Positions 1 to 8,406 are shown, counted from the first letter of the stretch. The stretch is DNA of 64,000 nucleotides from APNM01 sp040361335 (GCF_040361335.1 NZ_APNM01000006.1:1-64000), one strand, 5' to 3'. Notes: a model not told the origin generated them from the letters alone. Made by a program: numbers and translations.

Positions 1-403
1 CGGTGGCGAAACATCCAACTGGCTACGGAATGACGGATATTACCCATTGCTGTGCGGATCCTTGATTCGTTCTAATCGGCGACGCCCGGCAGGCGACGGT
101 AATTCGGGGCAGCCGCGAATGCGGCCTGCACGAGGGAGAGGGGGACCACATGCGGCGGACGCTCGGCAGGCACCGGGCCGCGACGCTCCCGCGACACGGA
201 TGGCACCGACCGCGGGGGCCGCAATGTCATTACCGTGGAGTGCAATACTCCTCCTCCTCTCGCACTGTCTATCCGGCTTTGCCGCGTTTTGCTCTTATAT
301 ATCGGCAACGGCCGACAAAGCCTTCCCCCGGAGTCTATCCGGGCACCCGGACACCTCCACTACACTAACGGGTAGTTTTTACCCACCCGGCCGGAACGGC
401 CGC
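1..403. other. Left-edge non-coding stretch
   Basis: I find no convincing gene here. Open frames exist on both strands but lack ribosome-binding sites or recognisable protein features. The stretch holds a TTACCCATT half-site near position 40 and the near-palindromic motif at 358-378. It lies downstream of the lipoprotein gene that ends at 404, so any regulation would concern a gene beyond the left edge. Confidence 0.5.
358..378. promoter_or_regulatory. Near-palindromic site ACTAC-N8-GTAGT (copy 1)
   Basis: The site has ACTAC and GTAGT arms separated by 8 nt. It matches 1418-1438 at 19 of 21 positions. A repeated inverted-repeat motif in two intergenic regions suggests a dimeric regulator's operator. 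The regulator is unknown. Confidence 0.4.
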
Positions 404-1255
404 TCAGGGCGCCGGCTCGGACTCCAACGACCGCAGGCTGTCGTGGAAGGCCAGGACCTGGCGCCGCGACACCAGACGGTCCACCTCGGCCATCGCGGCC
501 GCGTAGAAGCGGTTGAGCACGGCGACGAGCGCCCGGTCCGTGGTATCCCGCAACGGCTCCTCGCCGCCGGGCGGCGCGCCTCCGTCGCTGTCCGCGTCGT
601 CGGTGTAGCGCACATACGGCTCGTCGATCCCGAGGCTGTGAAGGTTCATGCGGCGGATCGCCACCGGCGATCCCGAGCCGGATTCCACCACCAGCAACAG
701 GAACTGGCCGTCGAGACGCAGCCTGCCGCTCTCGCGACAATAACCACCGCCGCACTCGCGCTCATCGACCTCGCGACTGACCGCCAGGGTTGCCGTGGGC
801 ACGGTCGTCAGCAGGGTCTTGGCGCGGGCGTCCGGATCGAGATCCTCGAAGCGGGGCGAACTCGTGTCGGCCCGGAAGCCCTTGCTCCGCAGAAGCTCCG
901 CGATATCCCGGTCGAGCGCGGCCTCGATCCGCGGACGATAGGTTTCCAGGAGCCGACGCTGGAACGGATTGGTGGCCGGATCGGCGTCCTCCACCTGAAA
1001 GCGCGCCTGGGCTCGGAACTGGCGGGTCATGTCGGCGAACGGGGTGTCCGATTCGGGAGCCGAGTCGTCAGTCGCCGACCAAAGCCTGGGCGCGACCATG
1101 GAGAAGGCCACACCCGTGTCCGAGGCCGTCTCGCCGTCGGGATACTGGAAACGGGTCTGGCCGGTCTCATGTGCGACCCGGGGCCCCGTCGCGCAGGCGG
1201 CCAAAAGCAGGGCGACACCGGCCGCCACGGTCCGTACAGCGAACCTTTCAACCAT
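404..1255 (-). CDS. Predicted lipoprotein of unknown function
   Basis: This 283-aa protein starts with an n-region (MVERFAVRT) and a hydrophobic stretch ending in LLLAAC, with lipobox Cys about residue 21, so it is probably a lipid-anchored envelope protein. The ATG at 1255 follows a strong GAGGAG ribosome-binding site; an earlier in-frame start lacks one. Two cysteines sit close together mid-protein (ECGGGYC). Repeated acidic and Asp-rich segments follow. I do not recognise the family. A gene for a secreted Leu/Gly-rich protein is divergent from it, and the 417-bp region between them carries the ACTAC-N8-GTAGT motif, so the two may be co-regulated. The function is unknown. Confidence 0.8.
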   Translation of the reverse strand: MVERFAVRTVAAGVALLLAACATGPRVAHETGQTRFQYPDGETASDTGVAFSMVAPRLWSATDDSAPESDTPFADMTRQFRAQARFQVEDADPATNPFQRRLLETYRPRIEAALDRDIAELLRSKGFRADTSSPRFEDLDPDARAKTLLTTVPTATLAVSREVDERECGGGYCRESGRLRLDGQFLLLVVESGSGSPVAIRRMNLHSLGIDEPYVRYTDDADSDGGAPPGGEEPLRDTTDRALVAVLNRFYAAAMAEVDRLVSRRQVLAFHDSLRSLESEPAP

Positions 1256-1672
1256 GATTCTCCTCCTCGCGGCGCACCGCGCCGGCACGCCGATTCGTCA
1301 AGGGCGGGGATTCGCACGGCGACCGCGAAACCGAATCATTGCGCGCGTACCCGGCCGGCCGCGAACGCACCCCGCGTGTTGTTTGTCGTCCATTTAGGGG
1401 CGCCCGAGCGCGCGATGCACTACACAAATGGGTAGTTTCATTCCCGTGCCATCTGGTATAGCGTTCCGCGTACGACAGAATTAATAGTAATTTTCCTACC
1501 CATTAAAGGGGATATCACTCAGACAGGGACGGCCATATTGCCCACTACCGACGGGCGTATATTCTCATGCCACCGGAGGTTGCCGCCGGCTCTGCCCGGC
1601 GCCGGCCATGGCAGGCCTGTCCCGGACCACGGAACGAACCGAGACTTAGCAATCCAAGCAAGGAGGAGACCG
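1256..1672. promoter_or_regulatory. Divergent intergenic region with repeated CTACCC(A/G)TT elements
   Basis: This 417-bp gene-free region separates the lipoprotein (leftward) from the secreted Leu/Gly-rich protein (rightward). It contains the motif at 1418-1438 and a related half-site CTACCCATT at 1497-1505. The part from 1470 to 1510 is much more AT-rich than its surroundings, as expected for promoters. No gene is seen. Confidence 0.45.
1418..1438. promoter_or_regulatory. Near-palindromic site ACTAC-N8-GTAGT (copy 2)
   Basis: This is the second copy of the motif at 358-378, with two mismatches over 21 nt. The inverted arms ACTAC and GTAGT are identical in both copies. It sits between the divergent genes at 1255 and 1673, so it is a candidate operator for either. 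No regulator can be assigned. Confidence 0.45.
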
Positions 1673-2461
1673 ATGAAAACCAAACTGATCGCAGCCGCGC
1701 TCGCGCTCGGCGTGTCCGGCCAGGCGGCCGCCCAGGATCCGGTGGCCAACGTGGGCCAGGCGGTGGGCAACCTGGTACCGAACCTGACGAATACCGTCGA
1801 TTCGCTGCTCGCACTCGAGGTCACGAACACCACCCTGGCCCTGAACCAGACGGTAACCGACCTGCACATGGACCTCAGCGCCGGCACCCCACTGGCGACC
1901 GATTCCTCGCTCAATGACACGCTGATGGTGCTGGCCACGCCCCAGACCGACATGATCGACGACATCCTCGCGGGCGATAAGGGCCTGGACGGTTTCGTGT
2001 CCGACCTTCAGAAGCTGGCCACTTTCGATCCGGCCCTGCTGTTCATTCTGAGCGAGGACCTGCTGGCCAATCCGACCGGCACCGTGCTGGATCCCGAGAT
2101 CGGCGGCACGCTCCTGCTCTCGCTGCTGCCCCTGGAGGCCCTGAACGGCGGCCTGCCCTCCGGCGGCGACTCGCCCCTGGGCGGCCTGCTGGATCCGGGC
2201 TTGCTGCTGGGCCTGCTCGGCGGAGCCGGTGGTGATTCCCCGCTCGGCGGCCTGGACGCCCTGACCGGCCTGCTCGGCGGTGGTACCGGCGGCCTCCCGC
2301 TGGACGCCCTGCCGCTGTCGACCCTGCTGGGGCTGTTGTCGCTGGAGGGCGCCGGCAGCGGCGGGCTCAGCGCCGACGCGCTGCCGCTGCCGCTGGACGC
2401 GCTGGACACCGGCACCCTCACGGCTCTGCTGGATGGCGCGTCCCTGCCGGGTCTGCAGTAA
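1673..2461 (+). CDS. Secreted Leu/Gly-rich low-complexity protein
   Basis: This 262-aa protein begins with a clear signal peptide (MKTKLIAAALALGVSGQAAA, probable cleavage near residue 20-21). The N-terminal half is Thr/Leu/Asp-rich. From about residue 150 it consists of irregular short repeats built on GGL, LLGLLGG and SPLGG. It has almost no Lys or Arg after the signal peptide, no Cys and many Asp, so the mature protein is acidic. The ATG at 1673 follows AAGGAGGAGACCG. An intrinsic terminator closes the gene at 2503-2532, so it looks monocistronic. I do not recognise a family. A surface or matrix-type protein is possible but is inference. Confidence 0.75.
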   Translation: MKTKLIAAALALGVSGQAAAQDPVANVGQAVGNLVPNLTNTVDSLLALEVTNTTLALNQTVTDLHMDLSAGTPLATDSSLNDTLMVLATPQTDMIDDILAGDKGLDGFVSDLQKLATFDPALLFILSEDLLANPTGTVLDPEIGGTLLLSLLPLEALNGGLPSGGDSPLGGLLDPGLLLGLLGGAGGDSPLGGLDALTGLLGGGTGGLPLDALPLSTLLGLLSLEGAGSGGLSADALPLPLDALDTGTLTALLDGASLPGLQ

Positions 2462-2499
2462 CACAGAACCACAATAACGCCCCGGCACGAGCCGGGGAT

Positions 2500-2883
2500 T
2501 CAGGCCGGCGGATCGCTCCGCCGGCCTTTTTTATCGCCCCGGCGCCCGCTACCATCGCGCTTGCCGCGGACTTCTATATCGGCCTCGACGCCGCGCTCGC
2601 GCAACTCGATGTGCAGTTCGCGCGCGACCACTTCATAGACCCGGCGCGTGACCAGCCGAGGCGCGAAGGGGAACATATGGCGGCCGACCTGGGAACGCTC
2701 GCGCGCGAGCCGCTCGGCGTTGAGCACGGTCACGGCGAGATAAAAATCCGCGACCATATCCCGACGGGACAAGTCGTCGCGCGCCTGAAGCAGTCGGCGG
2801 TGGCGCCGCCAGAGCGCCCACAGCGCCGCCGACAGGATGGCGACCGCCAGGCCGAGTGCCGCGCACAACAAGATCAGGAACAT
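2500..2883 (-). CDS. Small single-pass membrane protein, unknown function
   Basis: This 127-aa protein has an N-terminal hydrophobic helix (about residues 2-24), then a basic stretch (RRHRR) and a soluble region ending in a Lys/Arg-rich tail, consistent with an N-terminally anchored cytoplasmic protein. Coding character is moderate and the ribosome-binding site before the ATG at 2883 is weak. The C-terminal ten residues are encoded inside the terminator of the convergent neighbour. No family is recognised. Confidence 0.5.
   Translation of the reverse strand: MFLILLCAALGLAVAILSAALWALWRRHRRLLQARDDLSRRDMVADFYLAVTVLNAERLARERSQVGRHMFPFAPRLVTRRVYEVVARELHIELRERGVEADIEVRGKRDGSGRRGDKKGRRSDPPA
2503..2532 (+). 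terminator. Rho-independent terminator
   Basis: A perfect 10-bp GC stem (2503-2512 with 2517-2526) and a 4-nt loop are followed by six T. It is placed 42 nt after the stop of the secreted-protein gene. The last codons of the convergent small membrane-protein gene run through it. Confidence 0.85.
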
Positions 2884-2991
2884 GACCGAATCCGCATGGC
2901 CGCGTCGGGCGTGTGACGGACTCGAAGCTTACACGCGGCGACGGACGTCCGGCGAGGGCCCGTCCGCGCCAACGGACCGTCCGGTCGCGTA

Positions 2992-4188
2992 TCAGGCGGC
3001 GCTATCGGCCTCGGCCTTGTCCGCCCCGGCCTTCTTCGACTTGCCCGGCAGGATGCCCAGCAGCTTGCAGATGATGCCGAGCATGATCTCGTCGGCGCCG
3101 CCGCCGATCGACATCAGGCGGGTGTCGCGCAGGGCGCGCGCCGGCTCGGACTCCCACATGTAGCCCTGCCCGCCCCAGTACTGGAGGCAGGAGTCGGCCA
3201 CCTCGCGCGCCAGCCGGCCGGCCTTGAGCTTGACCATGGAGCACAGCATGGTCGCGTCCTCGCCGTTCAGCATCGCCTCCGTGGCGCGGTACACGCCGGA
3301 GCGCAGCAGCTCGACCTCGGTCTTGAGCTCGGCGATGCGGAAATGGATGCTCTGGTTGTCGATCAGCGGCTGGCCGAAGGTCTGGCGCTGGCGGGTGTAG
3401 TCCACGGTGGCGTCGATCAGGGATTCCATGCCCTTGAGGGCACTGGCGGCCCCGAACAGCCGTTCCTCCTGGAACTGCAGCATCTGGTACATGAAGCCGG
3501 CGCCTTCCTGCCCGATCAGGTAACGCTGCGGCACACGCACGTCGTCGAAGAACAATTGCGCCGTGTCCGAGGCCCACATGCCCAGCTTGTGCAGCTTGCG
3601 GGCGCGTTCCACCCCCGGCGCGTCCAGGGGCACCACGATCAGGGACTTGTTGGTATGCGGCTTGCCGTCGGAGGTATTGGCGAGCAGGCAGATCCAGTCG
3701 CCCTTCATGCCGTTCGTGATCCACATCTTGGTGCCGTTGATCACGTAGTCGTCGCCGTCCTTGCGGGCGGTGGTCTTGATCTGGGCGACATCGGAACCGG
3801 CCTGGGGCTCGGACACGCCGATACAGGCCACCTGTTCGCCCGCCACCGCCGGCGCCAGGAACTCCCCCTTGAGCTCGTCGGAGCCGAAGCGCGTGAGCGC
3901 CGGGGTGGCCATGTCGGTCTGCACGCCGATCGCCATCGGCACGGCGCCGCAGGCGATGCGGCCCAGCTCCTCGACCATCACCAGCTCGTAGGACCAGTCC
4001 AGGCCCAGGCCGCCCACCGATTCGGGCTTGGTGATGCCCAGCAGGCCGAGGTCGCCCATCTTCTTGAACAGCTCGTGCGAGGGGAACTGCTGGGCCTCCT
4101 CCCACTCGTCCACGTAGGGGTTGATCTCGTTGTCGACGAACTTGCGGACGGTGCGGCGCAGCTCTTCGTGCTCACTGGTGAACTTCAT
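2992..4188 (-). CDS. Acyl-CoA dehydrogenase
   Basis: This 398-aa flavoprotein of the acyl-CoA dehydrogenase family catalyses alpha,beta-dehydrogenation of an acyl-CoA. The FAD/substrate motif GVSEPQAGSD is at about 124-133, the W-x-TNG segment at 156-160, and RQTFG at 268-272. The usual catalytic-base position in (Y)EGT is Gly here (IGGGADEIM, 361-369). A Glu sits at about 242 (QEERLFG), matching by my alignment the alternative base of isovaleryl-CoA dehydrogenase. A branched-chain or isoprenoid-type substrate is therefore possible, as inference. The C-terminus has a Lys/Ala tail beyond the family core. It lies downstream of htpG with a hairpin between, so it is probably a separate unit. Confidence 0.92.
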   Translation of the reverse strand: MKFTSEHEELRRTVRKFVDNEINPYVDEWEEAQQFPSHELFKKMGDLGLLGITKPESVGGLGLDWSYELVMVEELGRIACGAVPMAIGVQTDMATPALTRFGSDELKGEFLAPAVAGEQVACIGVSEPQAGSDVAQIKTTARKDGDDYVINGTKMWITNGMKGDWICLLANTSDGKPHTNKSLIVVPLDAPGVERARKLHKLGMWASDTAQLFFDDVRVPQRYLIGQEGAGFMYQMLQFQEERLFGAASALKGMESLIDATVDYTRQRQTFGQPLIDNQSIHFRIAELKTEVELLRSGVYRATEAMLNGEDATMLCSMVKLKAGRLAREVADSCLQYWGGQGYMWESEPARALRDTRLMSIGGGADEIMLGIICKLLGILPGKSKKAGADKAEADSAA

Positions 4189-4299
4189 GTACGGCCTCCG
4201 GCGGCGCCCGGAACGAAACCGGGATTACTCGCGCCAATGCTGAAATGACAGGCTCGTTTGGTACCACACGGAGCACACGGGCGACAATAGACACGAAAG

Positions 4300-4347
4300 G
4301 TTACCGCTCCGGCCGCGGCACGGCGGACAGGGTGATCCGCCGGTAAC
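4300..4347 (-). terminator. Hairpin downstream of htpG
   Basis: Outer arms GTTACCG/CGGTAAC enclose a second stem (GGCGGA/TCCGCC). Read leftward after the htpG stop, the structure ends in CTTTC. It is a possible terminator without a proper T run. Confidence 0.35.
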
Positions 4348-4352
4348 GACGT

Positions 4353-6299
4353 TCAGGCCGCGGCGCCGCCGTCCCCGGAGCCGGCCCGGGCGTCCTCGCC
4401 GTCCCCGTTGCCGGACAGGGTCAGAAGAATATGGTTCATCCGGCGCACGAACGTGGCGGGATCCTCCAGTTCGCCGCCTTCGGCGAGCACCGCCTGCTCG
4501 AACAGCAACTGCGCCCACTCGTCGAAGCGCTCGCCCGACTTTTCGGCGTCGAGCCGCGTCACCAGGGGATGATCGGGATTGATCTCCAGATGCGGCTGCA
4601 TCTCGGGCACGGCCTGGCCGGCCTCCTTGAGGATGCGCTGCAGATGGGAAGACAGTCCGGCCTCGTCGGCCACCAGGCAGGCGGGCGAATCCGTGAGCCG
4701 GTGCGTGATCCGGACTTCGCCCACACGCTCGCCCAGGGCGGTCTTGATCCGCTCCAGCAGCTCGCGGGACTCGGTCTCGCGCTTTTCCTTGGCGGCCTTC
4801 TCGTCCTCGGACTCGGCCTCGCCCAAGTCCAGCGCGCCCTTGGCGACATGCTGGAAGGACTTGCCGTCGTATTCGGTGAGGTGGGCCATGACCCACTCGT
4901 CCACGCGGTCCGTGAGCAGCAGCACCTCGATGCCCTTCTTGCGGAAGACCTCCAGGTGCGGGCTGTTCTTCGCCGCCGCCACCGAGTCGGCGGTGATGTA
5001 ATAGAGCTTGTCCTGGCCCTCCTGCATGCGGCCGATGTAGTCGGCCAGGGAGACCGTGCCCGGGACCGTGTCGTCGTGCGTGGAGGGGAAGCGCAGCAGG
5101 CCGGCGATGGCCTCGCGGTTCTCCGGATCCTCGACGATGCCCTCCTTGAGCACGGCCCCGAACTCGCCCCAGAAGGTCGCATAGTCCTCGGGACGCTTGG
5201 CCGCCATGTCCTGCAGCAGTCCCAGCAGCTTCTTGACCGAGCCGGCGCGGATGCGATCGATCACGCGGTTGGACTGCAGGATTTCGCGGGAGACGTTCAG
5301 CGGCAGGTCATTGGAATCCACCACGCCGCGCACGAAACGCAGGTAGCGCGGCACGAGCTGCTCGGCGTCGTCGAGGATGAACACGCGCTGCACATACAGC
5401 TTGACCCCCTGGGGCCGCCGCTGGGGGTCCCAGAGATCGAACGGCGCGCGCCTCGGGATGTACAGCAGCGAGGTGTACTCCTGGCTGCCCTCGACCTTGT
5501 TGTGGGTCCAGGCCAGCGGCTCCTCGAAATCGTGGGCGATGTGCTTGTAGAAGCCCTTGTATTCCTCGTCGTCGATCTCGCTCTTGGGACGGGCCCAGAG
5601 CGGCGCGCCGCGGTTGACCTGCTCCCAGTCGCCCGGCTCGTCGTCCTCGCCGGACGGTTCCGCGCGCATCCGGATGGGAAAGGCGATGTGATCCGAGTAC
5701 TGCCGGATCAGGCCGCGCAGGCGGTGGCCGTCCAGGAACTCGTCCTCGCCCTCGCGCAGGTGCAACACGACCTCGGTACCCCGCTCCGGCTTGCCCACCG
5801 TCTCGATGGTGTATTCGCCGCCGCCGTCGGACTCCCAGCGCACGGCGTCGCGTTCGCCGGCCCGGCGAGTGGTGACCACGACCCGCTCGGCGACGATGAA
5901 GGCGGAATAGAAGCCGACGCCGAACTGCCCGATGAGTCGCGCGTCCTTCTTCTCGTCACCGGACAACGACTCCAGGAAGGCCTTGGTGCCGGACTTGGCG
6001 ATGGTGCCGATGCGCTCGATCACCTCCTCGCGCGACATGCCGATGCCGTTGTCGGAGACGGTCACCGTACGCGCCTCCGGGTCGTACTCGACCCGGATCG
6101 CCAGGTCCGGGTCGTTCTCGTACAGGCTCTCGTCCTTCAACCCCTGGAACCGGAGCGTATCCAGCGCGTCCGAGGCGTTGGAGATCAGCTCCCGCAGGAA
6201 CACCTCCTTGTTGGAGTACATGGAGTGGATCATCAGCTGCAGGAGCTGCTTGACCTCCGCCTGAAAGCCGCGGGTTTCCTTGTTCTGTGCGTCGCTCAT
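4353..6299 (-). CDS. htpG: HSP90-family molecular chaperone HtpG
   Basis: This 648-aa cytosolic ATP-dependent chaperone is of normal bacterial HtpG length. The N-terminal GHKL ATPase carries the ELISNASDALD, DNGIGM and GQFGVGFYSAF signatures. The middle domain contains the NVSREILQ segment, and a C-terminal dimerisation domain follows. The ATG at 6299 is chosen over a GTG two codons upstream; neither has a strong ribosome-binding site. A sigma32-like promoter lies at 6348-6375, consistent with the known heat-shock control of htpG, and its -35 element lies at the very edge of a repeat block. The C-terminal tail is Gly/Ala/Asp-rich and probably disordered. Confidence 0.97.
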   Translation of the reverse strand: MSDAQNKETRGFQAEVKQLLQLMIHSMYSNKEVFLRELISNASDALDTLRFQGLKDESLYENDPDLAIRVEYDPEARTVTVSDNGIGMSREEVIERIGTIAKSGTKAFLESLSGDEKKDARLIGQFGVGFYSAFIVAERVVVTTRRAGERDAVRWESDGGGEYTIETVGKPERGTEVVLHLREGEDEFLDGHRLRGLIRQYSDHIAFPIRMRAEPSGEDDEPGDWEQVNRGAPLWARPKSEIDDEEYKGFYKHIAHDFEEPLAWTHNKVEGSQEYTSLLYIPRRAPFDLWDPQRRPQGVKLYVQRVFILDDAEQLVPRYLRFVRGVVDSNDLPLNVSREILQSNRVIDRIRAGSVKKLLGLLQDMAAKRPEDYATFWGEFGAVLKEGIVEDPENREAIAGLLRFPSTHDDTVPGTVSLADYIGRMQEGQDKLYYITADSVAAAKNSPHLEVFRKKGIEVLLLTDRVDEWVMAHLTEYDGKSFQHVAKGALDLGEAESEDEKAAKEKRETESRELLERIKTALGERVGEVRITHRLTDSPACLVADEAGLSSHLQRILKEAGQAVPEMQPHLEINPDHPLVTRLDAEKSGERFDEWAQLLFEQAVLAEGGELEDPATFVRRMNHILLTLSGNGDGEDARAGSGDGGAAA

Positions 6300-6347
6300 G
6301 GTCACGTGCCCACTATCGTGCGTTTGTCATCCGACCGGTCGCTCTCA

Positions 6348-6375
6348 AGTAAGGGCCACCATCACGGTTTTCAAG
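6348..6375 (-). promoter_or_regulatory. Sigma32-like promoter of htpG
   Basis: On the minus strand CTTGAAA (6375-6369) is separated by 13 nt from CCCTTACT (6355-6348), resembling the heat-shock consensus CTTGAAA-N12-14-CCCCATNT, with a poorer -10. The predicted start is about 40 nt upstream of the htpG ATG. The -35 half lies inside the repeat that begins at 6361. Confidence 0.5.
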
Positions 6376-6930
6376 CGGAAGAGGCGGATAGCCCGCCAAG
6401 GTCCGTTGCCAACCCGGCAATTCAGTCGCCGGGGCGCTGCGCGGTCAGCGCCGTGCCGAACCAGGGCATTTGTTTATCCGCAGATGGACGCCGATTAACG
6501 CAGATTGGTTGGGCTGTCCTTTAATCTGCGTCCATCTGCGTCATCTGCGGATCGTTTCTTCCGGGAACCGCCCGCCAAGGTCCGTTGCCAACCCGGCAAT
6601 TCGGTCGCCGGGGCGCGGCGCGGTCGGCGCCGTGCCGAACCAGGGCATTTGTTTTTATCCACAGATTACGCCGATTAACGCAGATTGGTTGGAGACGCTC
6701 TTTAATCTGCGTATATCTGCGCAATCTGCGGATTATTTCTTTCAGGAACCACCCACCAAGGTCCGGTTCTGGCTCGGCGTTTCGGTCGCCGGGGCGCTTC
6801 GCGGTTGACGCCATGCCGAGTGAAGGCATTTGTTTATCCGCAGATGGACGCCGATCAACACAGATTGGCCGGAACTGCTCTTTAATCTGCGTCCATCGGC
6901 GTAATCTGCGGATTCTTTCTTGCGGGAACC
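6361..6930. repeat. Family B repeat block: three tandem units of about 180 bp
   Basis: After a 30-bp leader beginning ATCACGGTTTTCAAGCG come three direct units at 6391-6569, 6570-6750 and 6751-6930. Each unit has a conserved GC-rich arm (start GCCCGCCAAGGTCCGTTGCC) and a long imperfect inverted repeat. The inverted repeat is built from ATCCGCAGAT, GATTAACGCAGATT and AATCTGCG segments and ends in TCTGCGGAT, then TTTCTT and GGGAACC. The units differ by scattered substitutions. The same leader and triplet recur at 29471-30036. There is no gene inside; open frames here are translations of the repeat. The block fills the interval between htpG and the alcohol dehydrogenase stop. Confidence 0.9.
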
Positions 6931-6948
6931 GCCTCGGCAAGCGGCCAC

Positions 6949-7962
6949 CTAATCCATGGTCAGCACCACCCGGAACCGCGCCTCGTTGCGGATCATGCGG
7001 TCGTAGGCGGCCGCCGCCTCCGCCAGGGGATAGGTCTCGATCGCGGCCTCGATCCCGGCGAGCGCCGAGAAACCCATGGTGTCCTCGGAGTCGTGCGGCG
7101 TGCCGCTGGGGTGGCCGGCGATGCTGCGGCGCGGCCCGATGATCTGCGCCGGCGACACCTCGATCGGGTCGGCACCGACGCCCACCACGATCAAGCGGCC
7201 GCTCGGCCCCAGACCGCCGATCAGGGCGCTCATGGCCTTGCCGCTGGGCGCGGTGGCCAGGATCGCGCGGGCGCCGCCCAACTGCCGCAGGGCCTTGACC
7301 GGGTCCTCGGCCTCGACATCGATATGGCGATGCGCACCCAGTTGTGCCGCCAGTTCCGCCTTGTCGGCGCCGCGCGACAGCGCCACGGTATGGAACCCCA
7401 TGCGCGAGGCGTACTGGATGCCCAGGTGCCCCAAGCCGCCCACGCCCTGGACCGCGACCACGTCGCCGGCCGTCGCGCCACTGTGCCGCAGCGCGTTGTA
7501 GGTGGTCACGCCGGCGCAGAGCAACGGCGCCGCCGCCGCGTCCGAGAGCGCATCCGGCACCGCGGCCAGCGCCTCCACCGGCGCCACCATGTACTCGGCG
7601 TAGCCGCCGTCGTAGGCGATACCGCAGATCTGCAGGTTCCGGCAGGTGACGAAATCGCCGCCGCGGCAGGAATCGCATTGCCAGCAATGCCCGCCGTGCC
7701 AGCCCACGCCCACGCGCTGGCCGGACCGCCAGCCGGTCACGCCGTCACCCAGGGCGTCCACCGTGCCCACGACCTCGTGACCCGGCACGCGCGGATATGC
7801 CATGGGGAAGGCGCCGTCCTTGACGAAGGCATCGGAGTGGCAGATGCCACAGGCCGCGACCTTGATCCGGACCTGCCCCGGTCCGGGCGTCGGGATCGGC
7901 CGTTCCACCAACTCGAAATCGCCGCCCGCCTCGGGCACCTGGACCGCGCGCATGGTCGTCAT
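6949..7962 (-). CDS. Zinc-dependent alcohol dehydrogenase
   Basis: This 337-aa medium-chain dehydrogenase oxidises alcohols or reduces aldehydes with NAD(P). Catalytic zinc ligands are Cys41 (GICHSD), His62-Glu63 and Cys149. The structural-zinc cysteines are Cys93, Cys96, Cys99 and Cys107. The Rossmann motif GVGGLGHLG is near 173-181. The ATG at 7962 is preceded by GGAG at good spacing. The gene is divergent from the glyoxalase-fold gene, with 81 bp between. Its stop lies 18 bp from the family B repeat block, which may serve as its transcript end. Substrate is not predictable. Confidence 0.93.
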   Translation of the reverse strand: MTTMRAVQVPEAGGDFELVERPIPTPGPGQVRIKVAACGICHSDAFVKDGAFPMAYPRVPGHEVVGTVDALGDGVTGWRSGQRVGVGWHGGHCWQCDSCRGGDFVTCRNLQICGIAYDGGYAEYMVAPVEALAAVPDALSDAAAAPLLCAGVTTYNALRHSGATAGDVVAVQGVGGLGHLGIQYASRMGFHTVALSRGADKAELAAQLGAHRHIDVEAEDPVKALRQLGGARAILATAPSGKAMSALIGGLGPSGRLIVVGVGADPIEVSPAQIIGPRRSIAGHPSGTPHDSEDTMGFSALAGIEAAIETYPLAEAAAAYDRMIRNEARFRVVLTMD

Positions 7963-8043
7963 GATCGTCTCCGGTGGCTGGGAACCGCAGCCGCTCAATC
8001 TAGCAGCAGCGGCGACCGCCGCGCATCCGGTATAGTCCCCGGC

Positions 8044-8406
8044 ATGGCGATCGAATGCGTCAGCGCGGTCACCCTGTTCGTCTCCGACATGGCCCGGTCC
8101 TGCCGCTTCTACCGGGCGCTCGGTTTCGAGCTCAAGTTCGGCGGCGAGCACGCTGCCTTCACGGGGTTTTACGCCGGCACGGGCTATCTCAACCTGGCCC
8201 GCCACCGGGCGCCGGAGACCGGCTGGGGCCGGGCCATCTTCCATGTCGACGACGTCGACGCCTGCCACCGGCGGGCGATCGACAACGGCCTGACGCCGGC
8301 TTTCGAGCCGCGCGACGCCGAGTGGGGCGAACGCTATTTCCACATCCGCGACCCGGACGGCCACGAGCTGTCGTTCGCGACGCCATTGCCGGGCGGCCCC
8401 TACTGA
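8044..8406 (+). CDS. Glyoxalase/bleomycin-resistance (VOC) fold protein
   Basis: This 120-aa single-domain VOC protein has paired beta-alpha-beta-beta-beta modules. The first begins VSAVTLFVSDMARSCRFYRA, and the last strand contains HIRDPDGHELSF, where VOC enzymes place the C-terminal metal-ligand Glu. His in FHVDDV is another candidate ligand. The family includes lyases, dioxygenases and binding proteins, so no activity is assigned. It is divergent from the alcohol dehydrogenase and 49 bp upstream of the carboxylase gene in the same direction, so the two may be cotranscribed. Confidence 0.88.
   Translation: MAIECVSAVTLFVSDMARSCRFYRALGFELKFGGEHAAFTGFYAGTGYLNLARHRAPETGWGRAIFHVDDVDACHRRAIDNGLTPAFEPRDAEWGERYFHIRDPDGHELSFATPLPGGPY

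Noticed and set aside
47..1435. Long plus-strand open frame opposite the lipoprotein gene.
   Set aside because: It lacks a ribosome-binding site and a recognisable domain and is Arg/Pro/Gly-rich, as expected for the opposite strand of a GC-rich gene; the minus strand has a signal peptide and strong ribosome-binding site.
6391..6930. The regular direct repeats could be read as a CRISPR-like array.
   Set aside because: Units are about 180 bp with similarity along their whole length rather than short repeats with unique spacers, and no cas gene is in the window.
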